A DNA stretch of 64,000 bases, from contig JADJOR010000001.1 in the NCBI GenBank assembly GCA_016713665.1, positions 930,001-994,000 on the forward strand. The letters are read 5' to 3'. The stretch comes from Deltaproteobacteria bacterium (GTDB lineage: Bacteria > Myxococcota_A > UBA9160 > UBA4427). Both the position numbers and the translations under genes were made by a program. Shown piece after piece: positions 1 through 10,097 of this stretch. The notes beneath the pieces are model-generated. The model saw nothing but the letters and a program-made list of their open reading frames with translations, had not been told where the DNA came from and did no database searches. Every line of letters begins with the position of its first letter. Position 1 is the first letter of the stretch.

Positions 1-694
1 CGAAGGCGACCGCGACCGCTGCGACGTTCCCGCCCTTGTTCTTGACCTCGCGGACGACGCGGCCCCCGATCTCGACGGCGGTCCCGTCGACGGGATGTCG
101 CAACCCGATCCGGACGATCTCGCCGACCGCGATGCGATCCTCGCGCACCGACAGCAGGACGCCCGTCGCGGAGAGATCGCGGCTGGTCGCGTCGAACGGC
201 TCTCGCTTCCCCACCCGAACCCGAATCGGTACGCGCACCGGCTCACGCCGCGCGCTGCGCCGGCGCTCACCCGCCTGGTCGACGTCCGGATCCGGGAGCG
301 GCTCGTCGCCGAGCAACGGCTCGAAACGCGCCTTCAGCTCGGCGACCGTCTCCTCGAACTGGATCGCGACCCCGGCTCGTCCACCACCCCGCACCATCTC
401 CGGCGAGACCCGGTGGACGACCTCCCCGCGCAGGACGACCGACGCGGCGCCCGGGGCTGCATACGCCAGGGCGATCTCGACCTCGACGATCTGGCGGACC
501 TCGAGCTCCGCGTCCGTCGCCACGAAGATGCCGCGATTCGAGATGTTCTTCTCGAACTCCGCGCGCAGAGCGGCCTGCGAGTCGAAGCGCATCTTCAGGA
601 TTTGATGGCGCAAGGTCAGCTCAACCTCGTCGTCGGGATCGACGCACGCGCAAGCGCGAGCCCCCCGCGCAGATCCGGCACTCGTCGACCTCAT
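1..694 (-). CDS. Tandem PilZ-domain protein (3' end cut off)
   Basis: The reading frame is open from an ATG at 694 to the window edge, about 231 codons. PilZ domains bind cyclic di-GMP or act as protein-interaction folds. Two PilZ-like units are visible. The first, about residues 30-120, contains FEKNISNRGIFVAT, the form common in myxobacterial PilZ paralogues. The second, from about residue 140, begins RRSARREPVRVPIRVRV and contains SRDLSATGVLLSV. The typical PilZ RxxxR arginines are present in the second unit (RRSAR). The gene follows purF after 120 bases on the same strand. No output domain is visible before the cut. The start is uncertain because Leu/Ala-rich codons precede the ATG. A signalling or surface-behaviour role is inferred from the family only. 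Confidence 0.75.
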   Translation of the reverse strand, partial: MRSTSAGSARGARACACVDPDDEVELTLRHQILKMRFDSQAALRAEFEKNISNRGIFVATDAELEVRQIVEVEIALAYAAPGAASVVLRGEVVHRVSPEMVRGGGRAGVAIQFEETVAELKARFEPLLGDEPLPDPDVDQAGERRRSARREPVRVPIRVRVGKREPFDATSRDLSATGVLLSVREDRIAVGEIVRIGLRHPVDGTAVEIGGRVVREVKNKGGNVAAVAVAF

Positions 695-814
695 CGACCG
701 AGCGGGGGCGGCTCCCAAGCGATTCCCGCAGCCGGCACGCTCGGACGCGCGCCAGGCGATCTGGTCGACCCGGTTCGGGGCAGATTGCGCCTCGAGGTCC
801 CAGCGGGGCCGGGC

Positions 815-2329
815 TCAGCCGGCGGGATCCTCGTCCGAGGCGGCGCGGAACAGGGTGAGCTGAGGAACCCCCTCCGTCGGCTCGATCGGCACCGGGTATT
901 CATCCGAGAAGCAGGCGTCGCAGATCCCGCGCTTGAGGTCCTTCGCCGCAGTCCCCCGCAGCCCCTCGACCGACAGGTAGCCGAGCGAGTCCGCCCCGAG
1001 GTCCTGGCGGATCTCGTCGACCGTGTGGTCGTGGGCGATCAGCTCCTCGCGATTCGGCGTATCGATGCCGTAGTGGCAGGGGCCGATCGTCGGCGGCGAG
1101 GAGATCCGGACGTGGACCTCGCGAGCCCCGGCGGCCCGCAGCATGCCGACGATCTTGCGCAGCGTCGTGCCCCGCACGATCGAATCGTCGACCAGCACGA
1201 TCCGCTTGCCGTCGAGGAAGCCGCGGATCGCGTTGTGCTTCACGCGGACCTTGAAGTCGCGGATGGTCTGGGTCGGCTCGATGAAGCTGCGACTGACGTA
1301 GTGGTTGCGGATCAGCGCGGTCTCGTACGGGATCCCGGCCTCCTCGGCATAACCCAGGGCCGCGGCACTCCCCGAGTCGAGCACCGGCGTCACCATGTCC
1401 GCCGCGATCGGATGCTCGCGGGCGAGCACCCGGCCGAGCTCCTTGCGATAGGCGTAGACGTTGTGGCCGACCAGATGCGAGTCGGGCCTCGCGAAGTAGA
1501 TGTGCTCGAAGATGCAGAAATGCTCCTGCGCCTCGCGTGCCAGGAGCCGGATGCTGCGGAGCCGTCCACGGCGGATCACGACGACCTCGCCCGGCTCGAC
1601 GTCCCGTTCGTGGACCGCCCCGATCAGATCGAGGGCGCAGGTCTCGCTCGAAAGCACGTAGGCCCCGTCCTTGCGCCCGATCGAGAGCGGCCGGAAGCCG
1701 TGGGGATCGCGGGCCGCGATCAGCGCGTCGTCGGTGAGCAGCAGGATGCTGTAGGCGCCCTTCACGCGGGAGATCGCGTCGATGAAGCGGTCTTCCATGT
1801 GGCGCTCGCGCGAGCGGGCCAGCAGGTGCAGGATGACTTCACTGTCCGAGGTCGAGCCGAAGATCGCGCCGCGACCTTCGAGCTCGCGACGGATCGCGTG
1901 AAAATTGACGAGATTGCCGTTGTGGGCGATCGAGACGGGGCCGCCGTCGGTATTCGCGCAGATCGGCTGGGCGTTGCGGAGCAGGCTCTCGCCCGAGGTC
2001 GAATAACGCACGTGGCCGATCGCATGGCGGCCCTTCAGGCGGTCGAGGATCGGGGCGCCGAAGGTATCGGCCACGAGTCCCATCGCGCGGTGGGCGATGT
2101 GCTCCTTGCCGGTCGAGGAGACGATGCCGCAGGATTCCTGCCCCCGATGCTGGAGGGCGTAGAGGCCGAGGTAGGTCAGGTGGGAGGCCTCGTCGTCGCC
2201 GTGGACGCCGAAGACGCCGCATTCGTCGTGGAAGCGGTCGGCGCGGTGGGCCCGCAGGAGGGCCGAATGCTCCGGCTCCGAGAGCCGGTCGATCGGGCGG
2301 TCGTCGGGCGGCAGACGGTAATCGCTCAT
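815..2329 (-). CDS. purF: Amidophosphoribosyltransferase PurF
   Basis: 504 residues. It catalyses the first step of de novo purine synthesis: PRPP plus glutamine gives phosphoribosylamine. The start chosen is the ATG of MSDYRLPP, with GGAGG just upstream. A longer frame to 2533 exists but would run into purC. The Ntn-hydrolase glutaminase domain begins at the Cys of DECGVFGVHGD, near residue 36, so the protein has a propeptide that must be removed, as in the Bacillus-type enzyme. The PRPP-binding motif is VLVDDSIVRGTT. Cysteines in HFCIFEH, GPCHYGID and CDACFSDE match the four [4Fe-4S] ligands of the Bacillus-type family. It is divergent from purC across about 165 bases. Confidence 0.97.
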   Translation of the reverse strand: MSDYRLPPDDRPIDRLSEPEHSALLRAHRADRFHDECGVFGVHGDDEASHLTYLGLYALQHRGQESCGIVSSTGKEHIAHRAMGLVADTFGAPILDRLKGRHAIGHVRYSTSGESLLRNAQPICANTDGGPVSIAHNGNLVNFHAIRRELEGRGAIFGSTSDSEVILHLLARSRERHMEDRFIDAISRVKGAYSILLLTDDALIAARDPHGFRPLSIGRKDGAYVLSSETCALDLIGAVHERDVEPGEVVVIRRGRLRSIRLLAREAQEHFCIFEHIYFARPDSHLVGHNVYAYRKELGRVLAREHPIAADMVTPVLDSGSAAALGYAEEAGIPYETALIRNHYVSRSFIEPTQTIRDFKVRVKHNAIRGFLDGKRIVLVDDSIVRGTTLRKIVGMLRAAGAREVHVRISSPPTIGPCHYGIDTPNREELIAHDHTVDEIRQDLGADSLGYLSVEGLRGTAAKDLKRGICDACFSDEYPVPIEPTEGVPQLTLFRAASDEDPAG

Positions 2330-2493
2330 CGGACCTCCGCGATCGGGGCGCCGGGGAGCCCGGCGGCGCGTAGCGTAGACATCGGCCCTCGCCGGGTCAA
2401 ACGAGAGCCGTCGAGCTCGCCCCGCTTGCCCGCCGCCGGGGCCTCCGCTTGAATCGGCGTTCGCGCCGAGGCAGCAGCGAGGGAGCAATCGAC

Positions 2494-3459
2494 GTGGGCA
2501 TCGACCGCAAGGATCTGCAGGCGCTCTGCGCACGGACGCTCTCCGAGACCGACTTCCCGGAGCTGGGCGAGCGGCTGGTCGGCAAGGTCCGGGACAGCTA
2601 TCTGGGCCGGGGCCGACGCACGCTCGTCGTGACCGACCGCGTGAGCTGCTTCGACCGGGTCGTCGGCACGATCCCCTGCAAGGGCCAGCTCCTGAATCAG
2701 ATGGCAGCCTTCTGGTTCGAGCAGACGAAGCCCATCGCGAAGAATCATCTCCTCTCGGTCCCCGACCCGAACGTCTCGATCGTGAAGGAGTGCAAGACGC
2801 TGCCCGTCGAGTTCGTGGTCCGCGGCTACCTGACCGGGACGACCTCGACCTCGATCTGGACGGCGTACGCCCGGGGCGACCGACGCTACTGCGGCCACGT
2901 CCTGCCCGACGGCCTGCGCCGCCACGAGCGTCTGCCCGCGCCGCTCCTGACCCCGACGACCAAGGCGCTGCACGGCGAACACGACGAGCTGACCTCTCGC
3001 GCGGAGCTGCTCGAGCGGGGCACGCTCTCCGAGCCGCTCTTCGACGCGGCCCACGCCCTGGTCCAGCGCCTCTTCGCCGAGGGCACGCGCCACGCCGCGA
3101 AGCAGGGCCTGATCCTCGTCGACACGAAATACGAGCTCGGCCTCGACGAGAACGGAGAGCTCGTCGTGATCGACGAGATCCACACCCCCGACTCCTCCCG
3201 CTACTGGCGCATCGAGGGCTACGACCGAGCGCTTTCCGAAGGGGCGTCTCCGCCCTCGATCGACAAGGAGTACGTCCGGCTCTGGCTCGCCGAGCAGGGC
3301 TACAAGGGCGAAGGCAAGCCGCCCGAGCTGCCGATCGAGGTCCGCGTCGAAGCCGCGACGCGCTACATCGACGCCTTCGAGCAGGTCACGGGGCGGGCCT
3401 TCGTGCCCGACACGGCCGAGCCGACCGCGCGCATCCGCCGCAATCTCGGCCTGGTCTGA
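2494..3459 (+). CDS. purC: SAICAR synthetase PurC
   Basis: Phosphoribosylaminoimidazole-succinocarboxamide synthase joins aspartate to CAIR in purine synthesis. The GTG at 2494 is chosen because GAGGGAG lies about nine bases before it; an ATG at 2449 would add 15 Arg/Ser-rich residues without support. The resulting 321 residues fit the longer PurC subfamily rather than the 240-residue form. Visible motifs are GKVRDSY near the start, VVTDRVSCFDRVV, EFVVRGYLTGT, TPTTKALHGEHDE, and the metal-site segment LVDTKYELG followed by VVIDEIHTPDSSRYW. It is divergent from purF, consistent with shared control of a purine pair. No other pur genes occur in the window. Confidence 0.95.
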   Translation: MGIDRKDLQALCARTLSETDFPELGERLVGKVRDSYLGRGRRTLVVTDRVSCFDRVVGTIPCKGQLLNQMAAFWFEQTKPIAKNHLLSVPDPNVSIVKECKTLPVEFVVRGYLTGTTSTSIWTAYARGDRRYCGHVLPDGLRRHERLPAPLLTPTTKALHGEHDELTSRAELLERGTLSEPLFDAAHALVQRLFAEGTRHAAKQGLILVDTKYELGLDENGELVVIDEIHTPDSSRYWRIEGYDRALSEGASPPSIDKEYVRLWLAEQGYKGEGKPPELPIEVRVEAATRYIDAFEQVTGRAFVPDTAEPTARIRRNLGLV

Positions 3460-3532
3460 GCGCGGCCTCGCCGGCGCCCGACCCGATCCGCGCCCAGCCC
3501 GATCAGAAGGCCCCCGCCTTCCCCGACGAGGC

Positions 3533-4624
3533 TCAACCGAGCCGCAGGAAGATGTAGCCGAGCATCATGTAGTACATGACGGGCAGCCCGAGCAGCGGCG
3601 CATCGATGCGATCGAGGACGCCGCCCATGCCCGGCAGCAGCGCTCCGGTGTCCTTGACCGCCGCATCGCGCTTGAGCAGCGACTCGACGAGGTCGCCGGT
3701 GATCCCGACGATGCAGAGCAGCAGACCGAACACGATCGCCACCGACCACGGCAGGGCCGCCGAGGCGTCGGGCAGGAAGAGATCGAAGAGCAGCTTCGTC
3801 ACGAGGCCGAAGACCGCCCCCATCACGATGCCGCCGAGCGCGCCTTCGACGCTCTTGTTCGGGCTGATCTCCGGCGCGAGCTTCTGACGACCCCAGGCCC
3901 GTCCGGCGAAATAGGCGCCGGCATCGCAGGCCACGATCGTGACCAGGCTGAAGTACATCAGGAAGATGCCCGTCTCGGGCGCGAAGCCGAGGGTGCGCAG
4001 CGTCGCCGCGTCGTAGTGGGCGCCGGCGGCGTCGGTGAACTTGCGCAGCAGGACGGCGTGGGAGAGCAGCCAGGCGACGTAGAAGACGCCGAAGAAGGTC
4101 CCCGAGATGCTGGCCATCGCCTCCTGGATCTCGGCCTTGCGCAGCTGCGCCCCCATCATGACGAGCAGCGACAGCGTCATCAGCAGCATCGCGTGATATT
4201 CGTTGCCGACGTGGGCGACGAGGATGACGGCGGCGCCGAACACGAGCCCGACCGCCTGCAGCGGCTTCGCGCCCTTGTCGACGATCAGGCCGTAGAACTC
4301 CTTCTGGGCGAGCAGTCCGATCAGGATCACGGTGGCGAGATAGGCGAGTCCGCCATGGGCGATGACCCAGAGCACGTAGGGAATCAGGACGGCGGCCGTC
4401 CCGAGGCGCGTGATCAGGTCGGCCCGGCGTGCGGCGGCCCGGGCCGCCTCGGCGGCCTCCGCGTCGGCTGCCGATCCAACCCCCGCGGCGGCGGTCGAAT
4501 CGGAGCCCGCACCGGCGACAGCCCGGGCCTCGGGATCTTCGGCCGACGGCACACCGAGCCGAAAGCCGGGCCCGGCCTCCTGCGCGTCCCGTTGCTCCAC
4601 CATCCCCCCCCTGACGGCTGCCAT
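3533..4624 (-). CDS. cdsA: Phosphatidate cytidylyltransferase CdsA
   Basis: About 363 residues. It makes CDP-diacylglycerol from phosphatidic acid and CTP in the inner membrane, the branch point for phospholipid synthesis. The C-terminal signature is clear: SLLKRDAAVKDTG, then LLPGMGGVLDRID. Several hydrophobic helices run from about residue 95 to the end. The first 85 residues are Ala/Glu-rich and probably disordered, longer than in most relatives. The ATG at 4624 follows a GGGGGGA stretch; an alternative ATG lies at 4603. It sits downstream of dut, pnp and rpsO on the same strand. The usual neighbours uppS and dxr are not adjacent here. Confidence 0.93.
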   Translation of the reverse strand: MAAVRGGMVEQRDAQEAGPGFRLGVPSAEDPEARAVAGAGSDSTAAAGVGSAADAEAAEAARAAARRADLITRLGTAAVLIPYVLWVIAHGGLAYLATVILIGLLAQKEFYGLIVDKGAKPLQAVGLVFGAAVILVAHVGNEYHAMLLMTLSLLVMMGAQLRKAEIQEAMASISGTFFGVFYVAWLLSHAVLLRKFTDAAGAHYDAATLRTLGFAPETGIFLMYFSLVTIVACDAGAYFAGRAWGRQKLAPEISPNKSVEGALGGIVMGAVFGLVTKLLFDLFLPDASAALPWSVAIVFGLLLCIVGITGDLVESLLKRDAAVKDTGALLPGMGGVLDRIDAPLLGLPVMYYMMLGYIFLRLG

Positions 4625-4695
4625 GATCTCGTCCCCCCTCGACGAAAGCCCGGCCTCATCCACGGTCGCTTGTCGGCTACCCCGGCTCCCGGCCC

Positions 4696-5175
4696 TCAGG
4701 CCGTGCCGGTATGACCGAAGCCCCCTGCCCCCCGGCTGCTCGCCGAGAGCGTCTCCACGACCGCCCAGTCGGGTCGCACGACCGGTGCGACGACGAGCTG
4801 GGCGATCCGATCGCCCCGGCCCACGTCGAACGCATTGGCACCCGCATTCCACAGGATCACCTGGATTTCCCCACGGTAGTCGGCATCGATCGTGCCCGGT
4901 GCGTTGGGGATCACAATGCCATGGCGCAGCGCGAGGCCGCTGCGGGGCCGGACCTGCGCCTCGAAGCCGGGGGGCAGCGCGATCCGGAAGCCGGTCGGGA
5001 TGAGCCGTCGCTCGCCGGGCAGGAGCCGGACGGGCGCCTCGAGGGCCGCTCGCAGGTCGCAGCCGGCCGAGCCCGGGGTCGACGGCTCGGGGAGCGGGAG
5101 ATCGCGAGCGTGGGGCTCGCGCAGGATTTCGACACGGATGGGCGGGGCCTGGTCTCCGACCGGGCCCGAAGGCAC
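4696..5175 (-). CDS. dut: Deoxyuridine 5'-triphosphate nucleotidohydrolase Dut
   Basis: It converts dUTP to dUMP and pyrophosphate, keeping uracil out of DNA and feeding dTMP synthesis. All five motifs of trimeric dUTPases are present: GSAGCDL; RPRSGLALRHG; GTIDADYRGEI; GDRIAQLV; RGAGGFGHTG, whose Phe and Gly close over the base. With the GTG at 5175 the protein is 159 residues, close to the family length. Another GTG at 5196 would add seven residues, and neither has a strong ribosome site. It lies 92 bases after pnp on the same strand, a common pairing in this group. Confidence 0.93.
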   Translation of the reverse strand: MPSGPVGDQAPPIRVEILREPHARDLPLPEPSTPGSAGCDLRAALEAPVRLLPGERRLIPTGFRIALPPGFEAQVRPRSGLALRHGIVIPNAPGTIDADYRGEIQVILWNAGANAFDVGRGDRIAQLVVAPVVRPDWAVVETLSASSRGAGGFGHTGTA

Positions 5176-5267
5176 GGCCCGACCGGACCGGTCCACGGGG
5201 ACCGATCCGGCCGGATTCTGGGACGAGCCCTGCGCGGGCCCGCCGGTGTGGCTGCCCGCCTGGCCGC

Positions 5268-7469
<2,202 letters not shown>

Positions 7470-7817
7470 TGAGTACTCCTCACCTGGCAGTCTCCCCTCA
7501 CTCATCTCGAGTCGGAGGCGGGCCGGTGCGTTTCGGAAATCAGAGCCTGCCGGGAAGGCGCCCTCCCTGGGCGCCCGACTCCGTCGAGCGGGCTCATGAA
7601 CGATGCAGGATCACCTTCCTCCAAATCCGTGCGAACGTGCGCGATCGATCTGGGGGGAGGTTCGCGGAAGGCCGACTCCCGCATACCACGGGGTACCGTT
7701 CGAGGGGTACAGGCCGACCGACACTCGGTCCTTTTCGACGGACGGGCAGTCCCCGTCGTCGAACGGCCCCCAAGCGCGCCTCCTGGTCAGGAGAGCCACG
7801 CTCGGGGCGCGATCCAT
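7470..7817 (-). promoter_or_regulatory. rpsO-pnp intergenic region with leader hairpin
   Basis: These 348 bases between rpsO and pnp hold no gene I can support; short frames in all phases lack homology-like motifs. A perfect 7-bp inverted repeat (GGCGCCC / GGGCGCC, 5-base loop) lies at 7557-7575, about 90 bases before the pnp start. In enterobacteria pnp mRNA is autoregulated through a leader stem-loop cut by RNase III and then by PNPase. A similar role here is inference from position only. Confidence 0.4.
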
Positions 7818-8084
7818 CTAGCGCCGGATCCCGAGTCGATCGATCAGGGCGCGATAGCGCTCGGTGTCGTTGCGCTTCAGGTAGTCGAGCAGACGCCGAC
7901 GCTTGCTCACGATCCGCATCAGGCCGCGGCGCGAGTGGTGGTCCTTCTCGTTGACCTTGAAATGCTCCTGGAGACCGGCGATGCGCTCGGTCAGGATCGA
8001 GATCTGGACCTCGGGGGATCCCGTATCGGCGGCGGCGCGCTGATGGGTCCCGATGATTTCGGCCTTCTTCTCTGCAGAGATCAA
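7818..8084 (-). CDS. rpsO: 30S ribosomal protein S15
   Basis: S15 (uS15) binds 16S rRNA early in assembly of the small-subunit platform. The motifs TGSPEVQISILTERI, DHHSRRGLMRIVSKRRRLLDYL and RYRALIDRLGIRR are textbook. The TTG at 8084 gives 88 residues, matching the usual 88-89. The ATG at 8111 would add nine residues that come from a CACGTGA tandem repeat, so I reject it. An AGGAG lies just upstream of the TTG. It sits between truB and pnp, the standard order. Confidence 0.96.
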   Translation of the reverse strand: MISAEKKAEIIGTHQRAAADTGSPEVQISILTERIAGLQEHFKVNEKDHHSRRGLMRIVSKRRRLLDYLKRNDTERYRALIDRLGIRR

Positions 8085-8100
8085 GTCTTCCGTCTCCTGT

Positions 8101-8143
8101 TCACGTGTCACGTGTCACGTGTCACGTGTTCACGTGCTCACGT
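8101..8143. repeat. 7-bp tandem repeat TCACGTG upstream of rpsO
   Basis: Four perfect head-to-tail copies of TCACGTG (8101-8128) are followed by a spaced fifth copy and a partial sixth (to 8143). Each unit contains the palindrome CACGTG. On the mRNA strand it reads CACGTGA repeated just before the rpsO ribosome-binding site. Function unknown. It resembles other short-period repeats in leaders of this window. Confidence 0.85.
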
Positions 8144-8330
8144 CCACGCGTGATTGCATTCCGCCCGGGCGTTCACGCCCGCTCGGATGCTCTCGCCGCC
8201 CCACGGCCTCGCGGCGCGCGATCGCGACGAGAACTCTTCGATTTCCATTCGTTTTTCGAACCGCGGCAGTTTGGCGTAGGCCGCCCGGCCTGGCAACCGG
8301 GATTTCGCGCGCGGCCGGTCCGGTACGGGC

Positions 8331-9269
8331 TCAGCCGGGCTCGCCGATGAGCACCCGGAGCGGCCAGAGGCGCCGATCCGGCCCGAGCTCCGCCACCGCC
8401 AGGACCTGGCCAGCCCCATCGACGATCGAGACCCGGGTCCCCGGCGGCTCGCGGTGGAGCTCGCCCGAGGCGAGGTCGCCCCCGTGCCGCAGGCGGCGCT
8501 CCTGCTCGCCCGCCACCTCGAGGACCGGGAACCCGAGGGCCGCCGACGCCGGGATCAGCGCGGCCTCGAGCGTGTCGGCCTCGGCCGCGGCGGCACAGTC
8601 CGCGACCGTGCGCGCCTGATCGATCCGGAAGGGCCCGCTGGCGGTCCGACGCAGGGCCGCCAGATGGGCCCCGCAGCCGAGGGCGCGGCCGAGATCCGAG
8701 GCCAGGACCCGGACGTAGGTCCCGGCGCTGCAGTGGACCCGCAGATCGAGCTGCGGGAGCTCGAAGCGCGTCAGCTCGAGCGCGTCGATCGTGATCCACT
8801 TCGGCTCGCGCTCGACGTCGATGCCCTGGCGCGCCAGGCGGTGGAGCGGGACGCCGTCCTTCTTGACGGCGCTGTACATGGGCGGGACCTGCTGGATGTC
8901 GCCCTTGAAGCGCGCGAGGGCGGCCTCCACCTCGGCGCGATCCGGGAGCGGGCCGTCGTGGCGGGCGACGATCTCGCCTTCGGCGTCGAGGGTGTCGGTC
9001 TCGATCCCGAGCACGATCGTCCCGTCGTAGACCTTGCGCCGCGACTCGATGAACGGGATCAGCTTCGTCGCCTGGCGGATCGCGAGGGGCAGCACGCCGG
9101 TCGCCTGGGGATCGAGGGTCCCGAGATGGCCGACGCGGCGCGTGCCGAGCCAGCGGCGCGCGTCGTCGACGATGTCGTGGGAGGTCCGGCCGGCCGGCTT
9201 GTCGACGACCAGGAAGCCCGACGCCCCGGGTCGCTCCGAGCGACTACGACTCCGACCGCGTCGAGGCAT
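8331..9269 (-). CDS. truB: tRNA pseudouridine(55) synthase TruB
   Basis: 312 residues. It makes the universally conserved pseudouridine 55 in the T-loop of tRNAs. The catalytic Asp is in GHLGTLDPQATGVLPL. Family motifs include GFLVVDKPAGRTSHDIV near residue 19, VPPMYSAVKKDG and CSAGTYVRVLASDLG. A C-terminal PUA-like extension follows from about residue 245. The ATG start overlaps the end of rbfA by 26 bases, indicating translational coupling. The first 15 residues are Arg/Ser-rich. Confidence 0.95.
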   Translation of the reverse strand: MPRRGRSRSRSERPGASGFLVVDKPAGRTSHDIVDDARRWLGTRRVGHLGTLDPQATGVLPLAIRQATKLIPFIESRRKVYDGTIVLGIETDTLDAEGEIVARHDGPLPDRAEVEAALARFKGDIQQVPPMYSAVKKDGVPLHRLARQGIDVEREPKWITIDALELTRFELPQLDLRVHCSAGTYVRVLASDLGRALGCGAHLAALRRTASGPFRIDQARTVADCAAAAEADTLEAALIPASAALGFPVLEVAGEQERRLRHGGDLASGELHREPPGTRVSIVDGAGQVLAVAELGPDRRLWPLRVLIGEPG

Positions 9270-9657
9270 CTTGCTCGTCCTCCTCGGGCGACGGTTCGGC
9301 GGGCTTGATGTCGAGCGAGCGGATCAGGCTCAGCATGTGGCTGCCCTCGGCGATCGACTCGTCGAGGACGAAGCGCAGCTGCGGCGTATGGCGCAGCTCG
9401 ACGCGCCGAGACAGCTGTCGCCGCAGAAAGCCCGCGACCGAGGCCATCGCGTCGCGCAGCTCTTCGCGGCGCGCGTCGTCCGGATCCTCGCCGAGCGGGC
9501 TGTAGAAGATCGTGGCCGCGCCGAGGTCGACGGCGAGCTTGACGCGGGTGATCGTGAGCAGTCGGATGCGCGGATCCCGCACCTCGTCGCGCAGGACCTG
9601 CGAGAGTTCCGCGCGGATCTGCTCCGCCACCCGTTGCACGCGGACCGAATCGGCCAA
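9244..9657 (-). CDS. rbfA: Ribosome-binding factor A
   Basis: 137 residues. RbfA binds the 30S subunit near helix 1 of 16S rRNA and aids late maturation and cold adaptation. The KH-like fold is recognisable from RVQRVAEQIRAELSQVLRDE, VRDPRIRLLTITRVKLAVDL, and the conserved RHTPQLRFVLDESIAEG. It lies seven bases after the DUF503 gene and overlaps truB by 26 bases, within the rimP-nusA-infB cluster. Confidence 0.95.
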   Translation of the reverse strand: MADSVRVQRVAEQIRAELSQVLRDEVRDPRIRLLTITRVKLAVDLGAATIFYSPLGEDPDDARREELRDAMASVAGFLRRQLSRRVELRHTPQLRFVLDESIAEGSHMLSLIRSLDIKPAEPSPEEDEQDASTRSES

Positions 9658-9663
9658 CTCGAC

Positions 9664-10038
9664 TCACCCTTCCTGCGATCCGCCCTGCGACCAGGGCAGA
9701 TCCAGATCCTCCGCCGGCTCGTCCCCCGAACCGAACGGGGACTCCGCCAGCGGCATTCTCATCAGCTCGACTTCGCTGCCGAGAATTTCCGCGAGATGCA
9801 TCTCGTCCACGAACTCGACGGCCTTCACGAGCGTTCGCCGCACCACCGTCTCGTCGCTGCCGGCCACCGCGAGCCCGATCACCGCCCGCTGCCAGGTGTC
9901 CTGGCCGCCGACCTCCGCCACCGACGCGTTGAAGCGGTGGCGCAGGCGCCCGGCGATCCTGCGCACGACGCCCCGCTTCTCCTTCAGCGACTGCGATTCG
10001 TGGATCCGCAGCTCGACGACGGCCACTCCGACGATCAT
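9664..10038 (-). CDS. DUF503 (YlxP-like) protein
   Basis: 124 residues. Small DUF503 proteins sit between infB and rbfA in many bacteria; the Bacillus member YlxP is linked to ribosome assembly. Motifs seen are MIVGVAVVELRIHESQSLKEKRGVVRRI at the start, FNASVAEVGGQDTWQRAVIGLA in the middle and an acidic tail. The ATG at 10038 follows GAGGGCGG. Its place between infB and rbfA supports a translation role, but the biochemical function is not established. Confidence 0.88.
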   Translation of the reverse strand: MIVGVAVVELRIHESQSLKEKRGVVRRIAGRLRHRFNASVAEVGGQDTWQRAVIGLAVAGSDETVVRRTLVKAVEFVDEMHLAEILGSEVELMRMPLAESPFGSGDEPAEDLDLPWSQGGSQEG

Positions 10039-10097
10039 CTGCCGCCCTCGATGGCCCGACGTCTCCCGGCCTGCACGCGCCGGGAGCAGACGGACGA

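Noticed and set aside
95..2452. Long plus-strand frame opposite purF and the PilZ gene
   Set aside because: It mirrors the conserved PurF coding strand. High GC makes the antisense phase open. No recognised domain.
2330..2533. N-terminal extension of PurF to an ATG at 2533
   Set aside because: It would overlap purC and adds 68 residues without conservation, while a strong ribosome site precedes the ATG at 2329.
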